A stretch of 64,000 nucleotides of DNA from Verrucomicrobiota bacterium (GCA_027493615.1 JAOSKK010000002.1:124001-188000), one strand, 5' to 3'. Shown: positions 29,792 to 40,378, counted from the first letter of the stretch. Notes: generated by a model from the letters alone, not told the origin. Made by a program: numbers and translations.

Positions 29792-30239
29792 GATCGCCCC
29801 AAACACCGGCAACGTGGCCCGCCTCTGCGCCGCCACGCGGACGACGCTGCATCTCATCGAACCCCTTGGCTTTCGCCTGGACGACCGCCGCCTCCGCCGC
29901 GCGGGCATGGACTACTGGCAGCATGTCGACTGGCACCGGTGGCCAAGCTGGAGCGCCTTCACCGCTTCTCTCCCCGCCGACGCGCGGTGCTGGTTCATCG
30001 AGCAGGGCGGGCCGCGACCCTACGCCGAGGTGGCCTTTGCAGCCGGCGATTACCTCGTCTTCGGTCGCGAGACCGCCGGGCTGCCCACGGCCCTGCTCGA
30101 GGCGCATGGCCCGCACTGGCTTTACATCCCGATGTTCCACCCCGGCGCGCGTTCCTTGAATCTCGCCAACTGTGTGGCGGTGGTCGTTTACGAAGCCCTC
30201 CGCCAGCAGGGCTTTCCAGGGAAGACCGGCGGCCGCTGA
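29766..30239 (+). CDS. trmL: tRNA (cytidine(34)-2'-O)-methyltransferase, SPOUT family
   Basis: Intact 157-residue protein. MHVVLLEPEIAPNTGNVARLC, FGRETAGLP and the trefoil-knot C-terminus IPMFHPGARSLNLANCVAVVVYEALRQ are signature elements of TrmL/YibK. It methylates the 2'-O of the wobble nucleotide of certain tRNA-Leu species using SAM. The ATG at 29766 overlaps the truA 3' end; together with ruvX this makes a small RNA-maintenance operon. Confidence 0.93.
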   Translation: MHVVLLEPEIAPNTGNVARLCAATRTTLHLIEPLGFRLDDRRLRRAGMDYWQHVDWHRWPSWSAFTASLPADARCWFIEQGGPRPYAEVAFAAGDYLVFGRETAGLPTALLEAHGPHWLYIPMFHPGARSLNLANCVAVVVYEALRQQGFPGKTGGR

Positions 30240-30356
30240 AACCCACGGCCGCCTCGGCGCATTCGTGTCATCCGGGCCATCCGCGGTCACCATGCATTGC
30301 CCTCAGCGACCGCCTCCTCGCGGCCCCCCTGCCCGCATGGGCAACTGAACGCGCAG

Positions 30357-30386
30357 TTGTGCCCCCGCCCGCTCCTTTGCTAGCTT
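30357..30386 (+). promoter_or_regulatory. Candidate promoter of the ABC cassette
   Basis: TTGTGC (30357-30362), 18-base spacer, TAGCTT (30381-30386); about 90 bases before the ATPase ATG. The 239-base gap otherwise shows no gene. Confidence 0.45.
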
Positions 30387-30478
30387 GCGCCCTCCGCGCG
30401 GGCCCTGCACCAGCCATCGGCCCACCCGCGGATCCCCGATGCCCAACGCATCGGCGGCAAGGACCGTGACACCGCTGT

Positions 30479-31688
30479 ATGCCAGTGACCGAAGCAAAGC
30501 CGGAGACAGCCCCGCCCCTTCCCGCGGGTGAGGTGGTCGTGACCGTGCGTGGATTGACCAAGGTCTTCAAGGACTTCTGGGGCCGGCCCAAGGCGCGCGC
30601 CGTGGACAACGTCGGGTTCGAGGTGCGCCGCGGCGAGGTGTTCGGCTTGTTAGGGCCGAATGGCTCGGGCAAGTCCACCACCGTCAAACTGCTCCTCGGC
30701 CTCCTCCACCCCACCCGCGGCTACGTCGAGGTCTTCGGCCGCGCCCCCCGTAACGTCGCCACCAAGGAACGCATCGGCTACCTGCCCGAGGAATCCTACC
30801 TCTACCGCTACCTCGACTCCGCCGAGACCCTCGACTTCTTCGGCAACCTCTTTCACCTGCCCCCGGCGAACGCGCCAAACGCGCGCAGCAGTTGCTCGAA
30901 ATGGTCGGCCTCAACCAGGTCCGCCGCCGCACCGTCGGCGAGTTCTCCAAAGGCATGCAGCGCCGCATCGGCCTCGCCCAGGCCCTCATCAACGACCCCG
31001 ACCTCGTCATCCTCGACGAGCCCACCTCCGGCCTCGACCCCATCGGCTGTCGCGAGGTCAAGGACCTCATCCTCGCCCTCGCCCGCCGCGGCAAGACCGT
31101 CATCCTCAGCAGCCATCTCCTCGCCGACGTCGAGGATGTCTGCGACCGCGTTGTCATCTATTACGGCGGCCGCATCCAGGCCATGGGTTCCCTCCGCGAA
31201 CTCCTCGCCACCCCCGACCGCCTCCGCATCACCACGCCCGCCCTCCCGCGACCCACCCTCGAGCGCGTCCTCGACATCCTCCGCCAGGAAGCCGGCGACC
31301 AGGCGGTGCTCCTCGACACCCCCACCCCAGAACCTCGAAAGCTACTTCCTCGGCGTCGTCGAACGCGCCAAGCAAACCGAACTCACTTCCGGCGCCATCT
31401 CCGGTGCCCGCGTCGCGGCCTACCTGCGCGGCGACGCCGACACGCCCACCCTTCCCGGCGACAAACTGCTCGAACGCCTGGCCACCGCCACCCCCGCTGA
31501 ACCTGCCCCTGCCCCCAAGGTCGCCACCCCCGCCCCCCGTGGACGAAGCCAAACTCGCCGCCCTCGAGAAGCCCGCCCTCGAGCCGCCACCCGCAGCCCC
31601 GAGCCCGACCCCGGCCGGCGCCCCCACCCCGAAAGCCCTCGAGGCCGCCGATGCCAAGCTCGCCGACCTGCTGGGCGGCAAGCCCTGA
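30479..31688 (+). CDS. ABC transporter ATP-binding protein with C-terminal Pro/Ala-rich extension (three frameshifts)
   Basis: Walker [34 protein letters not shown] (Q-loop region), signature [17 protein letters not shown], Walker [14 protein letters not shown] and H-loop [17 protein letters not shown]. Residues after about 310 ([15 protein letters not shown] then Pro/Ala/Lys-rich, ending [14 protein letters not shown]) form an extension of ~90 residues not needed for ATP binding. Frame breaks are near 30860 (five C where six are needed), 31325 and 31535. First gene of a three-gene cassette with the permease and a membrane-linked hypothetical. Confidence 0.88.
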
Positions 31689-31709
31689 AGCCTGCCCCGC
31701 GCCGCGCCC

Positions 31710-33088
31710 ATGCAATCGCTGCTCGCCATCGCCCGGCTGACCTTCAAGGCCGCGTTCCGGTTCCGGCTGGTGCCGCTGCTCGGCGTAGCCCTCATCGGCT
31801 CGGTGTTCCTTCTGCCCGCCGTGATCAAGGACGATGGCACCGCCCGGGGTCTCACCCAGATTGTCCTCACCTACACCCTCGGGCTCACCACCGCTGTCCT
31901 CGGCCTCACGACCTTGTGGCTGGCCTGCGGCACCCTGGCGCGCGACATCGAGGACTTCACCATCCAGACCGTTGCCGTCAAACCGGTCGCGCGCTGGAAG
32001 ATCTGGCTCGGCAAATGGCTCGGGATCATGCTCATCAACGCCCTGCTCCTCGGGCTGTCCGCCACCGTCACCTACCTCCAGCTCGTCTGGCGGGCCCAGC
32101 GACTCCCCGCCGAGCAGCAACAGGTCCTCCGCAACGAGGTCTTCGTCGCCCGCGGCTCGTTCCGAGAACCCTTCCCCAACCTCGAACCGGAAGTCGAACG
32201 TCGCCTCCAGGAACGGCTCCGGAACGAGCAGGTCGCCGCCATGGACCGCACCGAGGCCCGCCGCATCATCCGGGAGCAGATCAAGGCCGAACTCCAGGTC
32301 GTGCCGCCCGGTCACCTCCGCGCCTGGTCCCTCGACCTCCGCCGCGTCGCCCACCAGGTGCGCGACCAACCCCTCTTCGCCCGCGTGAAGTTCTTCGCCA
32401 ACGAGAAGTCCCCCACCGGCAATTACGCCGCCGTCTGGGACGTGGGCCCCCTCGACTCCCCCAACCGCCAGCGCACCGAACGGCTCATGGCCGCCGAGAC
32501 CTTCTACGAGATCGAACTGCCCCCAACCTGCTCGACGACGAAGGCCGCTTGCATGTCGAGTTCCTCAACCTCAACGACACCGCCATCCTCTTCCCGCTCG
32601 AGGACGGCTTCGAGGTCCTCTATCGCGAAGGCGGCTTCACGCTCAATTACCTGCGGGGCGTCGCCATCCTCCTCTGCTGGCTGGCCGCCCTGGCCGCCCT
32701 CGGCCTCGCCGCCGCCAGTTACCTCGCCTTCCCCGTCGCCGCCTTCGTCTCCCTGTCCCTCCTGATCGTGGTCTTCTCCACCGGCACCATGAACACCATC
32801 ATCGAACAGGGCGGCATCCGCCCCGTGGACCACAATACCGGCCTCATCGATTCCCCGGGACTCTTTGACCACCTCACCGTCCTCTTCTTCGCCGGCCTGC
32901 GCGGTTTCATCAACCTCGCCCGGGACTTCTCCCCCGTCGAAGCCCTCAGCACCGGACGCAGCGTGACCTGGGGCACGCTGGCCCGGGCCGTCCTCCAGGT
33001 CGTCGTCCTCATCGGCGGCCTGCTCGCCGCCCTCGGCATCACCATCTTCACCAAACGCGAGCTCGCCGTCGTCTCCGGCAAGGGCTGA
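31710..33088 (+). CDS. ABC-2 type permease with large extracytoplasmic loop (one frameshift)
   Basis: [21 protein letters not shown] leads into TM1 ([19 protein letters not shown]). Further membrane segments lie near [79 protein letters not shown] and [20 protein letters not shown]. Between the third and fourth is a ~230-residue hydrophilic domain with [10 protein letters not shown] upstream of it. The frame breaks at C5 32520-32524 (EIELPP | [13 protein letters not shown]). Starts 21 bases after the ATPase stop. Substrate unknown. Confidence 0.85.
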
Positions 33089-33092
33089 TCCC

Positions 33093-34587
33093 ATGAATCC
33101 CTCCCGCGGCAAACTCCTCAAACTCGGCTGCCTCGCCCTCGCCGCCGTCCTCCTCGTCGCCGTCTCCTATACCCAGCGCGACCTCAACCGCGTCCGCCGC
33201 GACCTCGGCCTCACCCGCGTCGAACCCCCTCGAGAACGCCCCCCGGTCCTCGTGTTCACCACCGTCGTCCTCGGCGGCTTCCGCGGCCTCATCGCCAACG
33301 CCCTCTGGGTCCGCGCCATGGAACTCCAGGACGAAGACCGCTTCTTCGAGATGGTCCAGCTCGCCGACTGGATCACCAAGCTCCAGCCCCGCATCCCCAC
33401 CGTCTGGACCGTCGTGGCCTGGAACATGTCCTACAACATCTCGATCAAGTTCTCCAGCCCCGCCGACCGCTGGGGCTGGGTCAAGCGCGGCATCGAGCTC
33501 CTGCGCGACGAGGGCCTCAAGTACAACCCGCATGAGGTCGAGCTGTACCGCGAGCTGGCCTGGCATTTTCAGCACAAGATGGGCCACAACCTCGATGACG
33601 CCCACCTCTACTTCAAAAGCGTCTGGGCCTCCGAAATGCAGGCGGTCCTCGGCGGCGGCCGCCCCAACTGGGACGAACTCATCAACCCCCAGACCGACGA
33701 GGCCAAGGCCCGCGTCCAGCGCCTCCGCGAGGTCTACAAGATGGACCCCCGTCAAGATGCGCGAGACCGACGAGCGCTACGGCCCCCTCGAGTGGCGCCT
33801 CCCCGAGTCCCATGCCATCTACTGGGCCAACCTCGGCCGCCAGATGGCCAGGACCAAGGACCAGCTCATCAAACTCCGCCGCAACATCTATCAGTCCCTC
33901 TACCTCGCCTTCCACCGCGGCCGCCTCCTCGACAACACCCCCGACGGCACCGTCATCTTCGAGCCCAATCTCGACATCTTCGCCAAGGCCCACGCCGCCT
34001 ACGAAGAGATGATGGCCGAGGACCAGGAGATGGCCCCCCACATCGCCCGCGCCCACCGCAACGCCCTCCTCGACGCCATCTACTTCTTCTTCGTCCACCA
34101 GCGCCTGCGCGAGGCCAACGAATGGCTCGAGGTCGTCAAACGCCTCTACCCCGAGAACTACCCGCCCCAGCTCACCCTCGAGGATTACGTCCTCCAACGC
34201 GTCGGCGAGGACGTCGGTGAAACCGACATGAACAAGACCATCTCCAACATCCGCGGCGCCCTCACCCAGTCCTTCTACAACCTCGCCATCGGCGAGGACG
34301 ACCAGGCCCAGGGCTACCTCCTCCTCGCCCGCAATATCTGGAACCGTTACATGGGCAAGATCGTCGGCGGCCCCTCCGAAAAACGCGTCGGCCTCCCTCC
34401 GCTCGAAACCATGCGCGCCGAAGTCCTCACCAACCTCCTCGACCGCTTCACGCCCCCCATGGCCGGCGCCCTCCGCACCCGCCTCAACCTTCCGCACCCA
34501 CTACCCCTGCCCCCGCTCCGGGCCCGTCTTCCCCGCCACCCCCGCGTCCGCGCCCACCGCAGCTCCCGCCGCCGCCCCCGCTCCTGA
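33093..34587 (+). CDS. Hypothetical membrane-anchored protein of the ABC cassette (one or two frameshifts)
   Basis: An N-terminal membrane anchor (LLKLGCLALAAVLLVAVSYTQ) is followed by an ~450-residue domain rich in Trp, Tyr and charged residues (VLGGFRGLIANALWVRAMELQDEDRFFEMVQLADWITKLQPRIPTVW). The pattern of paired helices resembles TPR-like proteins, and such genes repeatedly follow this type of ABC pair in Verrucomicrobia as I recall; no biochemical role is known to me. The frame breaks at C5 33746-33750 (YKMDP | PVKMRETDERYG). The Pro/Arg-rich end after about 34490 may be out of frame. Starts four bases after the permease stop. Confidence 0.65.
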
Positions 34588-34595
34588 TTCACATC

Positions 34596-34901
34596 CCCCA
34601 TACCCGGACCAGGTAGCCGCCGAAGGCACGTTCTTCCGAGAAGATTCGTTCGCTCCACTCGCGCCGCCTGCGCCGCCTCCACGTTGCCATAGAGCGCCCG
34701 CACCTCACCCCGCCGGTTGAGATGATCCTCCAGCGCCAGCAGACAGGTGGTCTTGCCCGTCTGCCGCGGGGCATGCAGGACGAAGGACTTCTGCGCCGCG
34801 ATCAGCGATTCAAGCTCCGACAGGTTGACCCGCGCCAGCGGCGGCAACACATAGTGAAGCTCCGGTTTGCACGGCCCGGCGGTGTTGAAAAACTTGTCCA
34901 T
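34596..34901 (-). pseudogene. Truncated AAA ATPase (AAA_14/ATPase_2-like) remnant
   Basis: MDKFFNTAGPCKPELHYVLPPLARVNLSELESLIAAQKSFVLHAPRQTGKTTCLLALEDHL carries a P-loop (APRQTGKTT) typical of a family of ~500-residue predicted ATPases that often accompany mobile or toxin-like genes. Only about 100 residues remain; homology stops at EAAQAARVE near 34650. Confidence 0.65.
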
Positions 34902-35037
34902 TGCAGGCCGCAGGCTCGCACGCCCACGAACAGGAGAAAAGGGCATTTGCCACCCTCCAAGGTTTGGCTGGCCGTCCCGCCCCTTTCCCGACATGGTTCC
35001 GACCACCAGCACGACACGACACCTCGCCCCTCGCCAT

Positions 35038-36539
35038 GCCCCTCCACATCGACCGCCGCCTGACTCCCCGCAAGCTCCTGCCTGCCATCGAGCAGGTCTT
35101 CGCCCTTTCCGGCCGCAAGATCCTCAGCCTCGAACGCACCTGGAAGCCCGCGCAGGGCGCCCCCGTCTTCACCGTGCGCGGCCGCTACACCGCCCGCGGT
35201 TGGACCGAGTGGACCCAGGGCTTCCAGTTTGGCGCCGCCTTCCTCCAGTTCGACGCCACCCACGACGAGGCCTTCCTCATGCTGGGCCGCCAGGGCACCC
35301 TCGCCCACATGGCCCGTCACGTCTCCCACACCGGCGTCCACGACCACGGCTTCAATAACGTCTCCACCTACGGCAACCTCTGGCGGCTCCTCCTCGAACA
35401 ACGCCTGCCCGCCAACCCCCGACGAACAGCACTTCTGCGAACTGGCCCTCAAACTCAGCGGCGCCATCCAGGCCGCCCGCTGGACCCGGCTCGCCGACGG
35501 CACCGGCTTCATCCACAGCTTCAACGGCCCGCATTCCCTCTTCGTCGACACCCTCCGTTCCGGCCGCGCCCTCGCCCTCGCCCACCTCCTCGGCCATGTC
35601 CTCCTCGGTGAACAGGACGTCCGCATCTCCCTCCTCGACCGCCTCCTCGAGCACACCCTCAACACCGCCCGCTACAACATCTACTACGGCACCGGCCGCG
35701 ACGCCTACGACGTGCGCGGCCGCACCGCCCACGAAGCCGTGTTCAACACCGCCAGCGGCGTCTTCCGCTGCCCCAACACCCAGCAGGGTTACTCCCCCTT
35801 CAGCACCTGGACCCGCGGTCTCGCCTGGGCCGTCTGCGGTTTCGCCGAACAACTCGAGTTCCTCCGTCACTTGCACGGGCACACCCACCCGCCGGCTCCC
35901 ACCAACGCAACCCGCTCCGCCCCCACGAAGCCACCCTGCTCGAAGCCGCCCGCGCCACCGCCGACTTCTACCTCGCCCACTGCTGCGCCGATGGCATCCC
36001 CTATTGGGACACCGGCGCGCCCAACCTCCACCGCCTCCCCCGGATCACCTCGATCAACCCGCCGATCCTTTCAACCGTTGGGAACCCGTCGACAGCTCCG
36101 CCGCCGCCATCGCCGCCCAAGGCCTCATCCGCCTCGGCAACTACCTCGCCGCGTCCCCCAGCCCGGTGGTGCAGGCCCCCAGTCTGCGCAGTCTGCCTGT
36201 GGTGCGGGCTTCCAGCCTGCACCGCCGGCATCCCCGCAACGCGCGACCCTGACCCCGCACCTCCCTCGCTCCACCCCGCCCTACAAACAAGCCGGCCTCA
36301 CCATCGCCCGCACCCTCTTCGCCGAACCCTACCTCTCCACCCACCCCCGCCATCAGGGGCTCCTCCTCCATTCCGTGTATCATCGTCCCAACGGCTGGGA
36401 TTATGTCCCGCCCGGCACCCACGTGCCCCATGGCGAGAGCTCCCTGTGGGGCGATTACCACGCCCGCGAACTCGCCCTCCTCATCCGCCGCGAAGCCCGG
36501 GGCGAACCGTACTTGACCTTCTTCGCCCACTCCCGCTAA
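35038..36539 (+). CDS. Glycoside hydrolase family 88-like (unsaturated glucuronyl hydrolase-type) protein interrupted by hairpin repeats (several frameshifts)
   Basis: Motifs in order: WTEWTQGFQFGAAFLQFDATHDEAF, HDHGFNNVSTYGNLWRL, TGFIHSFNGPHSLFVDTLRSG, YSPFSTWTRGLAWAVCGFAEQLEFL, GIPYWDTGAPNLHRLP, EPVDSSAAAIAAQGLIRLG and YVPPGTHVPHGESSLWGDYHARELALL. The R-G-x-A-W and D-S-S-A-A-A-I-A motifs belong to GH88/GH105 (alpha/alpha)6 barrels that hydrate terminal unsaturated uronic acids. Frame breaks near 35418 (C5), 35930, 36050 and 36150. About 100 bases of repeat B lie between RLGNYL and YKQAGLTIARTLF, inside a helix-connecting loop. Followed closely by a cupin and an oxidoreductase gene, suggesting use of plant or algal uronates. 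Confidence 0.72.
36164..36223 (+). repeat. Hairpin repeat B, copies 2-3, inside the GH88-like gene
   Basis: A partial copy GGTGGTGCAGGCCCCCAGTC (36165-36184) and a full hairpin GGTGCGGGC-ttcca-GCCTGCACC-type unit (36201-36223). Confidence 0.7.
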
Positions 36540-36557
36540 CACCGTTCCCACCGAACC

Positions 36558-37003
36558 ATGATCCTCTCCGACCTCCGCCAGATCGAAGGCCGACGCTACC
36601 CCGCCCGACGTCGCACCCAGAACGTCGTCGGCGGCGCCGCCCCCATCCAGTGCCAGCACTTCTGTCTCGGCCACGTCACTCTCGACCCCCGCGGCGGCCA
36701 GGTCCCCTGGCACAACCAGCAACAGGAGGAGGTCTACTTCATCCTCGAAGGCACCGGCGAAATGTGCCTCGGCGAGGAACGCCAAACCCTCACCACCGGC
36801 CAGGCCGTTTACATCCCCCAGGCGTCTTCCACCAACTCACCAACCTCGGTGACACCCCCCTCCGCATGCTTTACTGCTACGGACCCGCCGGCGACGTCGC
36901 CCACTGGCGACAGGAACTCGCCGGCACCCTCCCCCGCGCCGGCCACGAAGCCCCGCCCCTGCCCGCGGGCGCCCAACCCCAATGCACCGACCGCCCCGCA
37001 TGA
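36558..37003 (+). CDS. Cupin-domain protein (one frameshift)
   Basis: A single cupin barrel: LDPRGGQVPWHNQQQEEVYFILEGTGEMCLGEE contains the motif-1 pattern (H-x-H replaced by H-N-Q, then E and later G), and GVFHQLTNLGDTPLRMLYCYGP provides motif 2 His. About 148 residues. The frame breaks at C5 near 36817-36821 (YIP | PGVFHQL). Small cupins like this are often sugar isomerases or sensors; substrate unknown. Its stop overlaps the next ATG as ATGA, so the two genes are coupled. Confidence 0.8.
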
Positions 37004-38156
37004 AGAACCACTCCCTCGGCATCATCATGAACGGGGTGACCGGTCGCATGGGCACCCACCAGCACTACCAGCGCTCCCTCCTCGCCCTGATCGACCAGGG
37101 CGGTCTCCAACTCCGCGACAACGAACGGGTCCTTCCCCACCTTCTCCTCGTCGGCCGCAACCCCGCCAAGCTCGAACGCCTCGCCGCCGGCCACGGTCAC
37201 GTCCGCTGGACCACCGACCTCGAGGCCGCCCTCCAGAACCCGGACTACCCCGTCTACTTCGACGCCCAAACCACCGGCCGCCGCGCCGAAGCCGTCCTCC
37301 GCGCCATCGCGGCCGGCAAACATGTCTATTGCGAAAAGCCCACCGCCACCAACACCGCCGCCGCCTGCGAACTCTACCACCGCGCCCAGCAGGCCGGCGT
37401 CAAACACGGCGTCGTCCAGGACAAACTCTGGCTCCCGGGCCTCCGCAAACTCGAACGCCTCATCCGCCTCGGCTTCTTCGGCCGCATCCTCTCCGTCCGC
37501 GGCGAATTCGGCTACTGGGTCTTCGACGGCGAGGTCATTCCCACCCAGCGGCCTTCCTGGAACTACCGCAAGGAAGACGACGGCGGCATCATCGTCGACA
37601 TGCTCTGCCACTGGCGTTACGTCCTCGACAACCTCTTCGGCCCCGTCAAAGCCGTCTCCTGCCTCGGCGCCACCCACATCCCCAGCGCCGCGACGAATCC
37701 GGTCGCCCCTACGCCTGCACCGCCGACGACGCCGCCTACGCCACGTTCGAACTCGCCAACGGCGTCATCGCCCATTTCAACTCCTCCTGGTGCGTCCGCG
37801 TCCGCCGCGATGACCTCCTGACCCTCCAGGTCGACGGCACCCACGGCAGCGCCGTCGCCGGCCTCCGGGACTGCGTCGTCCAACACGCCAGCACCACGCC
37901 CCGCCCCGTCTGGAACCCCGACCTCCCCAACCCCGTCCCCTTCTTCGACACCTGGACGCCCGTCCCCGACTACGCCCCCGCAGAGAATGCTTTCAAGGCC
38001 CAGTGGGAGTTGTTCCTCCGCCACGTGATGCTCGACGAACCCTTCCCCTGGAACCTCCTCGAGGGCGCCAAGGGCGTGCAACTCGCCGAGAAAGGACTCG
38101 AGTCCTGGACCCGCCGCGCCTGGGTCGAAGTGCCGCCCCTCGAGCCCTCTCCGTGA
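37000..38156 (+). CDS. Gfo/Idh/MocA-family NAD(P)-dependent oxidoreductase (one frameshift)
   Basis: Start ATG 37000 overlaps the cupin stop. The N-terminal Rossmann half contains LGIIMNGVTGRMGTHQHY (a variant of the G-x-G-x-x-G motif), and GKHVYCEKPTATNTAAACELY is the signature E-K-P catalytic motif; DDGGIIVDMLCHWRYVLDNLFG carries the substrate-side His. The frame changes near 37685 (THIPSA | RRDESGRPYACTADDAAYATFEL). About 385 residues, normal. It would oxidise or reduce a sugar or inositol derivative, likely the product of the adjoining GH88-like enzyme. Confidence 0.87.
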
Positions 38157-38160
38157 ACCT

Positions 38161-38206
38161 GCACGAAAAGCGGGGGTGAACTTCCGCACTCCAGACGCTT
38201 TGCGAT
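38161..38206 (+). repeat. Dispersed repeat D, copy 2
   Basis: GCACGAAAAGCGGGGGTGAA then CTTCCGCACTCCAGACGCT, matching 26572-26612, immediately after the oxidoreductase stop. Confidence 0.6.
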
Positions 38207-38250
38207 GGGCACAGCATGCGGGCGCACGCCCGTGGCGTGCCAGATGGTAG

Positions 38251-38324
38251 CCGGGGGTGGAGCGAGCGAGCGAGCGAGACCCCCGGAGGCGGTCGTGCCC
38301 AGGTGAGCCCATCCCGGAGGGATG
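38251..38324 (+). repeat. Two further hairpins in a 556-base gene-free stretch
   Basis: CCGGGGGT, a loop of (GAGC)n tetramers and ACCCCCGG (38251-38286), then CATCCC-GGA-GGGATG (38310-38324). The gap 38157-38712 holds repeats D and B as well and no supported gene. Confidence 0.65.
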
Positions 38325-38452
38325 CCAGACGCCGTGATCCCGGTCTTCTGGCACCCCCTCCGGGTTGCACGGGACTCGGCTCGCGGCGACCTCCGGCTCC
38401 CGTCCGGGACGCCCCCGGCGTTAACCAGGACGCCTCTCTCCCATCAACCTGT

Positions 38453-38524
38453 GGTGCGGGCTGCCAGCCTGCACCCCCGCGGTTCATGGGCGCTGGGCAG
38501 GTCCGAAAGGAACAGGACGCTTCC
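38453..38524 (+). repeat. Hairpin repeat B, copy 4, with full 3' tail
   Basis: GGTGCGGGC-tgcca-GCCTGCACC (38453-38475) followed by GGTTCATGG (38481-38489) and a tail with GCAGGTCC, AAAGGAACAGGACGCTTCC. The tail matches 23989-24031 at the IS110 edge. Confidence 0.75.
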
Positions 38525-38712
38525 CCTGAGCTTTGAGCTTTGAATTTTGGACTTTGAGCTGTCCCCTCCGGCACCCTTCGCCAAACGCCCACACTCGACC
38601 CTGGCCGGCAGCGCGACCGGAAAAGCGCTTGCCTCCGCGTGACGCGAGGTTACAGGTAGAGGTGTTCCTAGGAACCCACGAACGAGAAGCAACCCATCAA
38701 CGCCTCTGTCCC

Positions 38713-40060
38713 ATGCAACGCCAACCATCCAAACCGCTCGTCCGGGCACCCGCCCTTTGCTTCGGTGCCGCGCTCGCCGTCGCCAGCCTCGCCCAGGCTG
38801 ATGTCCTCTCCCTGCCCTACAACGTCTCCCTCCTCAAGGAGGCCTTCGCCGAAACCGTCAACACGGACTCCGGCCCTGCCGCTCTCAACGGTCCAGCGGG
38901 CCAGACGCCGTTCTGGGTGGACATGGTCAATGCCGAAGCCAACGACCAGGGCGGCGACGGCATCTATGTGGCCGTGCTCGACACCGGCCTGCTGGCCCCG
39001 TGGCCCTTCTTCTTCGCCCACGCCAACATCCGCGCCGATTGGGGCAAAGGCTTCACCCATGACATCTACTGGGACCCCGTCCTGAACGATCTGGTCGCGG
39101 GACCGCTCATCGAGCGGAGCTTCATCACAGATCCCTTCCTGGGCTCCGGACACGGCACGCACGTCACCAGCACCCTCGTTGGCTATCGCTTCAGCACCGC
39201 CACCGCCGACTTCCTGGTGCGCGGCGTGGCGCCCAAGGTCACCATCATCCCCGTGCTGGTGCTCGACGCCTGGGAGGTTCCCACTCCCTACGGACCGGTG
39301 CGGTTGAGCGGCGGGTTCGACGACATGATCAGCACCGGCATCCGCTACGTTGCCGACCTGGCCACCACCCACCGGATCAAAATCGTCATCAACATGAGCC
39401 TCGGCGGCCCCGAGCCCACCGCCGAAATCGAGGACGCCATCAATTACGCGCTCGAACGCGGCGTCATCGTGGTCGCCTCGGCCGGCAACAACGGCGTCTA
39501 CGGCATGGGCTGGCCCGGGGCCTACCCCCAGGTCATCTCCGCGGCCGCCGGCGGCTGGACCCAACAATGGGTCCCCGTGCCACCCCCAAACACGTTGGTG
39601 GCTCAACAACGTCACCGAGAAGCTGAACACCAGGGATCTCTGGGGCAATAACTGGCAGATGTACCTCGAGGAGTTCAGCTCCCGCCCGAACCCGGCCCTC
39701 GGCCAGAGCTGGAAGGATCTGGATGTCTGCGCGCCCGGCGCCTCGATCCCCGGTCCCTACAAGCCCGCCTTCAGCCCCGATCTCAGCTACTACTACTTGT
39801 GGGGCACCAGCATGGCCGCCCCGCACGTGTCCGGCCTTGCCGCCACCCTCGCGCAGACCCAACCCGGCCTCACCCAGGCCAGCGCCGAGCGCGTCCTCAA
39901 ACTCGCCGCCACCGGCCTGCCCCTCGCTTCGGACGGAGCCGTCGTGTTTGATCTCTTCGAGGGCGACCTCTACGACTTCCTCTGGCGGAAATCAGACGCC
40001 GGCAGCGGCTGGTTGACCTGGGATAACATCCAGAAGACCGCCCGAACCCAGCTCAAGTAG
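38713..40060 (+). CDS. Secreted subtilisin-like serine protease (S8) (one frameshift)
   Basis: MQRQPSKPLVRAPALCFGAALAVASLAQAD is a signal peptide cleaved after SLAQA. The S8 triad is complete: Asp in YVAVLDTGLL (about residue 91), His in GSGHGTHVTST (about 147) and Ser in GTSMAAPHVSGLAATLA (about 367); the oxyanion Asn lies in VVASAGNNGVYG. The frame shifts near 39590 (one extra T in ACGTTGGTGG). Length about 449 codons. It is probably an extracellular protease. It stands alone between two repeat-rich gaps. Confidence 0.9.
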
Positions 40061-40181
40061 CGCGTCGTCGAAACGCCCTGCGTCACCCCGCAGACGGCTC
40101 CCCCATCCACCCCCCGCCGTGCTCCGCGCTCAGGACACGACGGGGGCGAGCGCGGGAATTGCCAATTCCCACGTGCCTTGT

Positions 40182-40254
40182 GGTGCGGGCTTCCAGCCTG
40201 CACCCTCCATGGTTCAAGGCCTCTGAGCAGGTCCGGCAGGAACAGGACGCTTCC
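40182..40254 (+). repeat. Hairpin repeat B, copy 5, with full 3' tail
   Basis: GGTGCGGGC-ttcca-GCCTGCACC (40182-40204) then GGTTCAAGGCCTCTGAGCAG and a tail ending CAGGACGCTTCC. The 324-base gap 40061-40384 contains this repeat and the nuoA promoter only. Confidence 0.75.
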
Positions 40255-40350
40255 GTTGAGCTTTGAATCTCGAGCTTCCGTCGGATCCCTGGCCCCCGCC
40301 CGGCCGCGGAAGCCGAGCACTCCCCCACGTTCCACCCCCCACCTTCCACG

Positions 40351-40378
40351 TTGCCCCCAAGGAGCGTCCTTCTAAGCT
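40351..40378 (+). promoter_or_regulatory. Candidate leaderless promoter of nuoA
   Basis: TTGCCC (40351-40356), 16-base spacer, TAAGCT (40373-40378), ending six bases before GTG 40385. Confidence 0.45.

Noticed and set aside
30240..30478. Cobalamin-type riboswitch before the ABC ATPase
   Set aside because: GC-rich leader lacks the conserved core elements; only a promoter-like pair was accepted.
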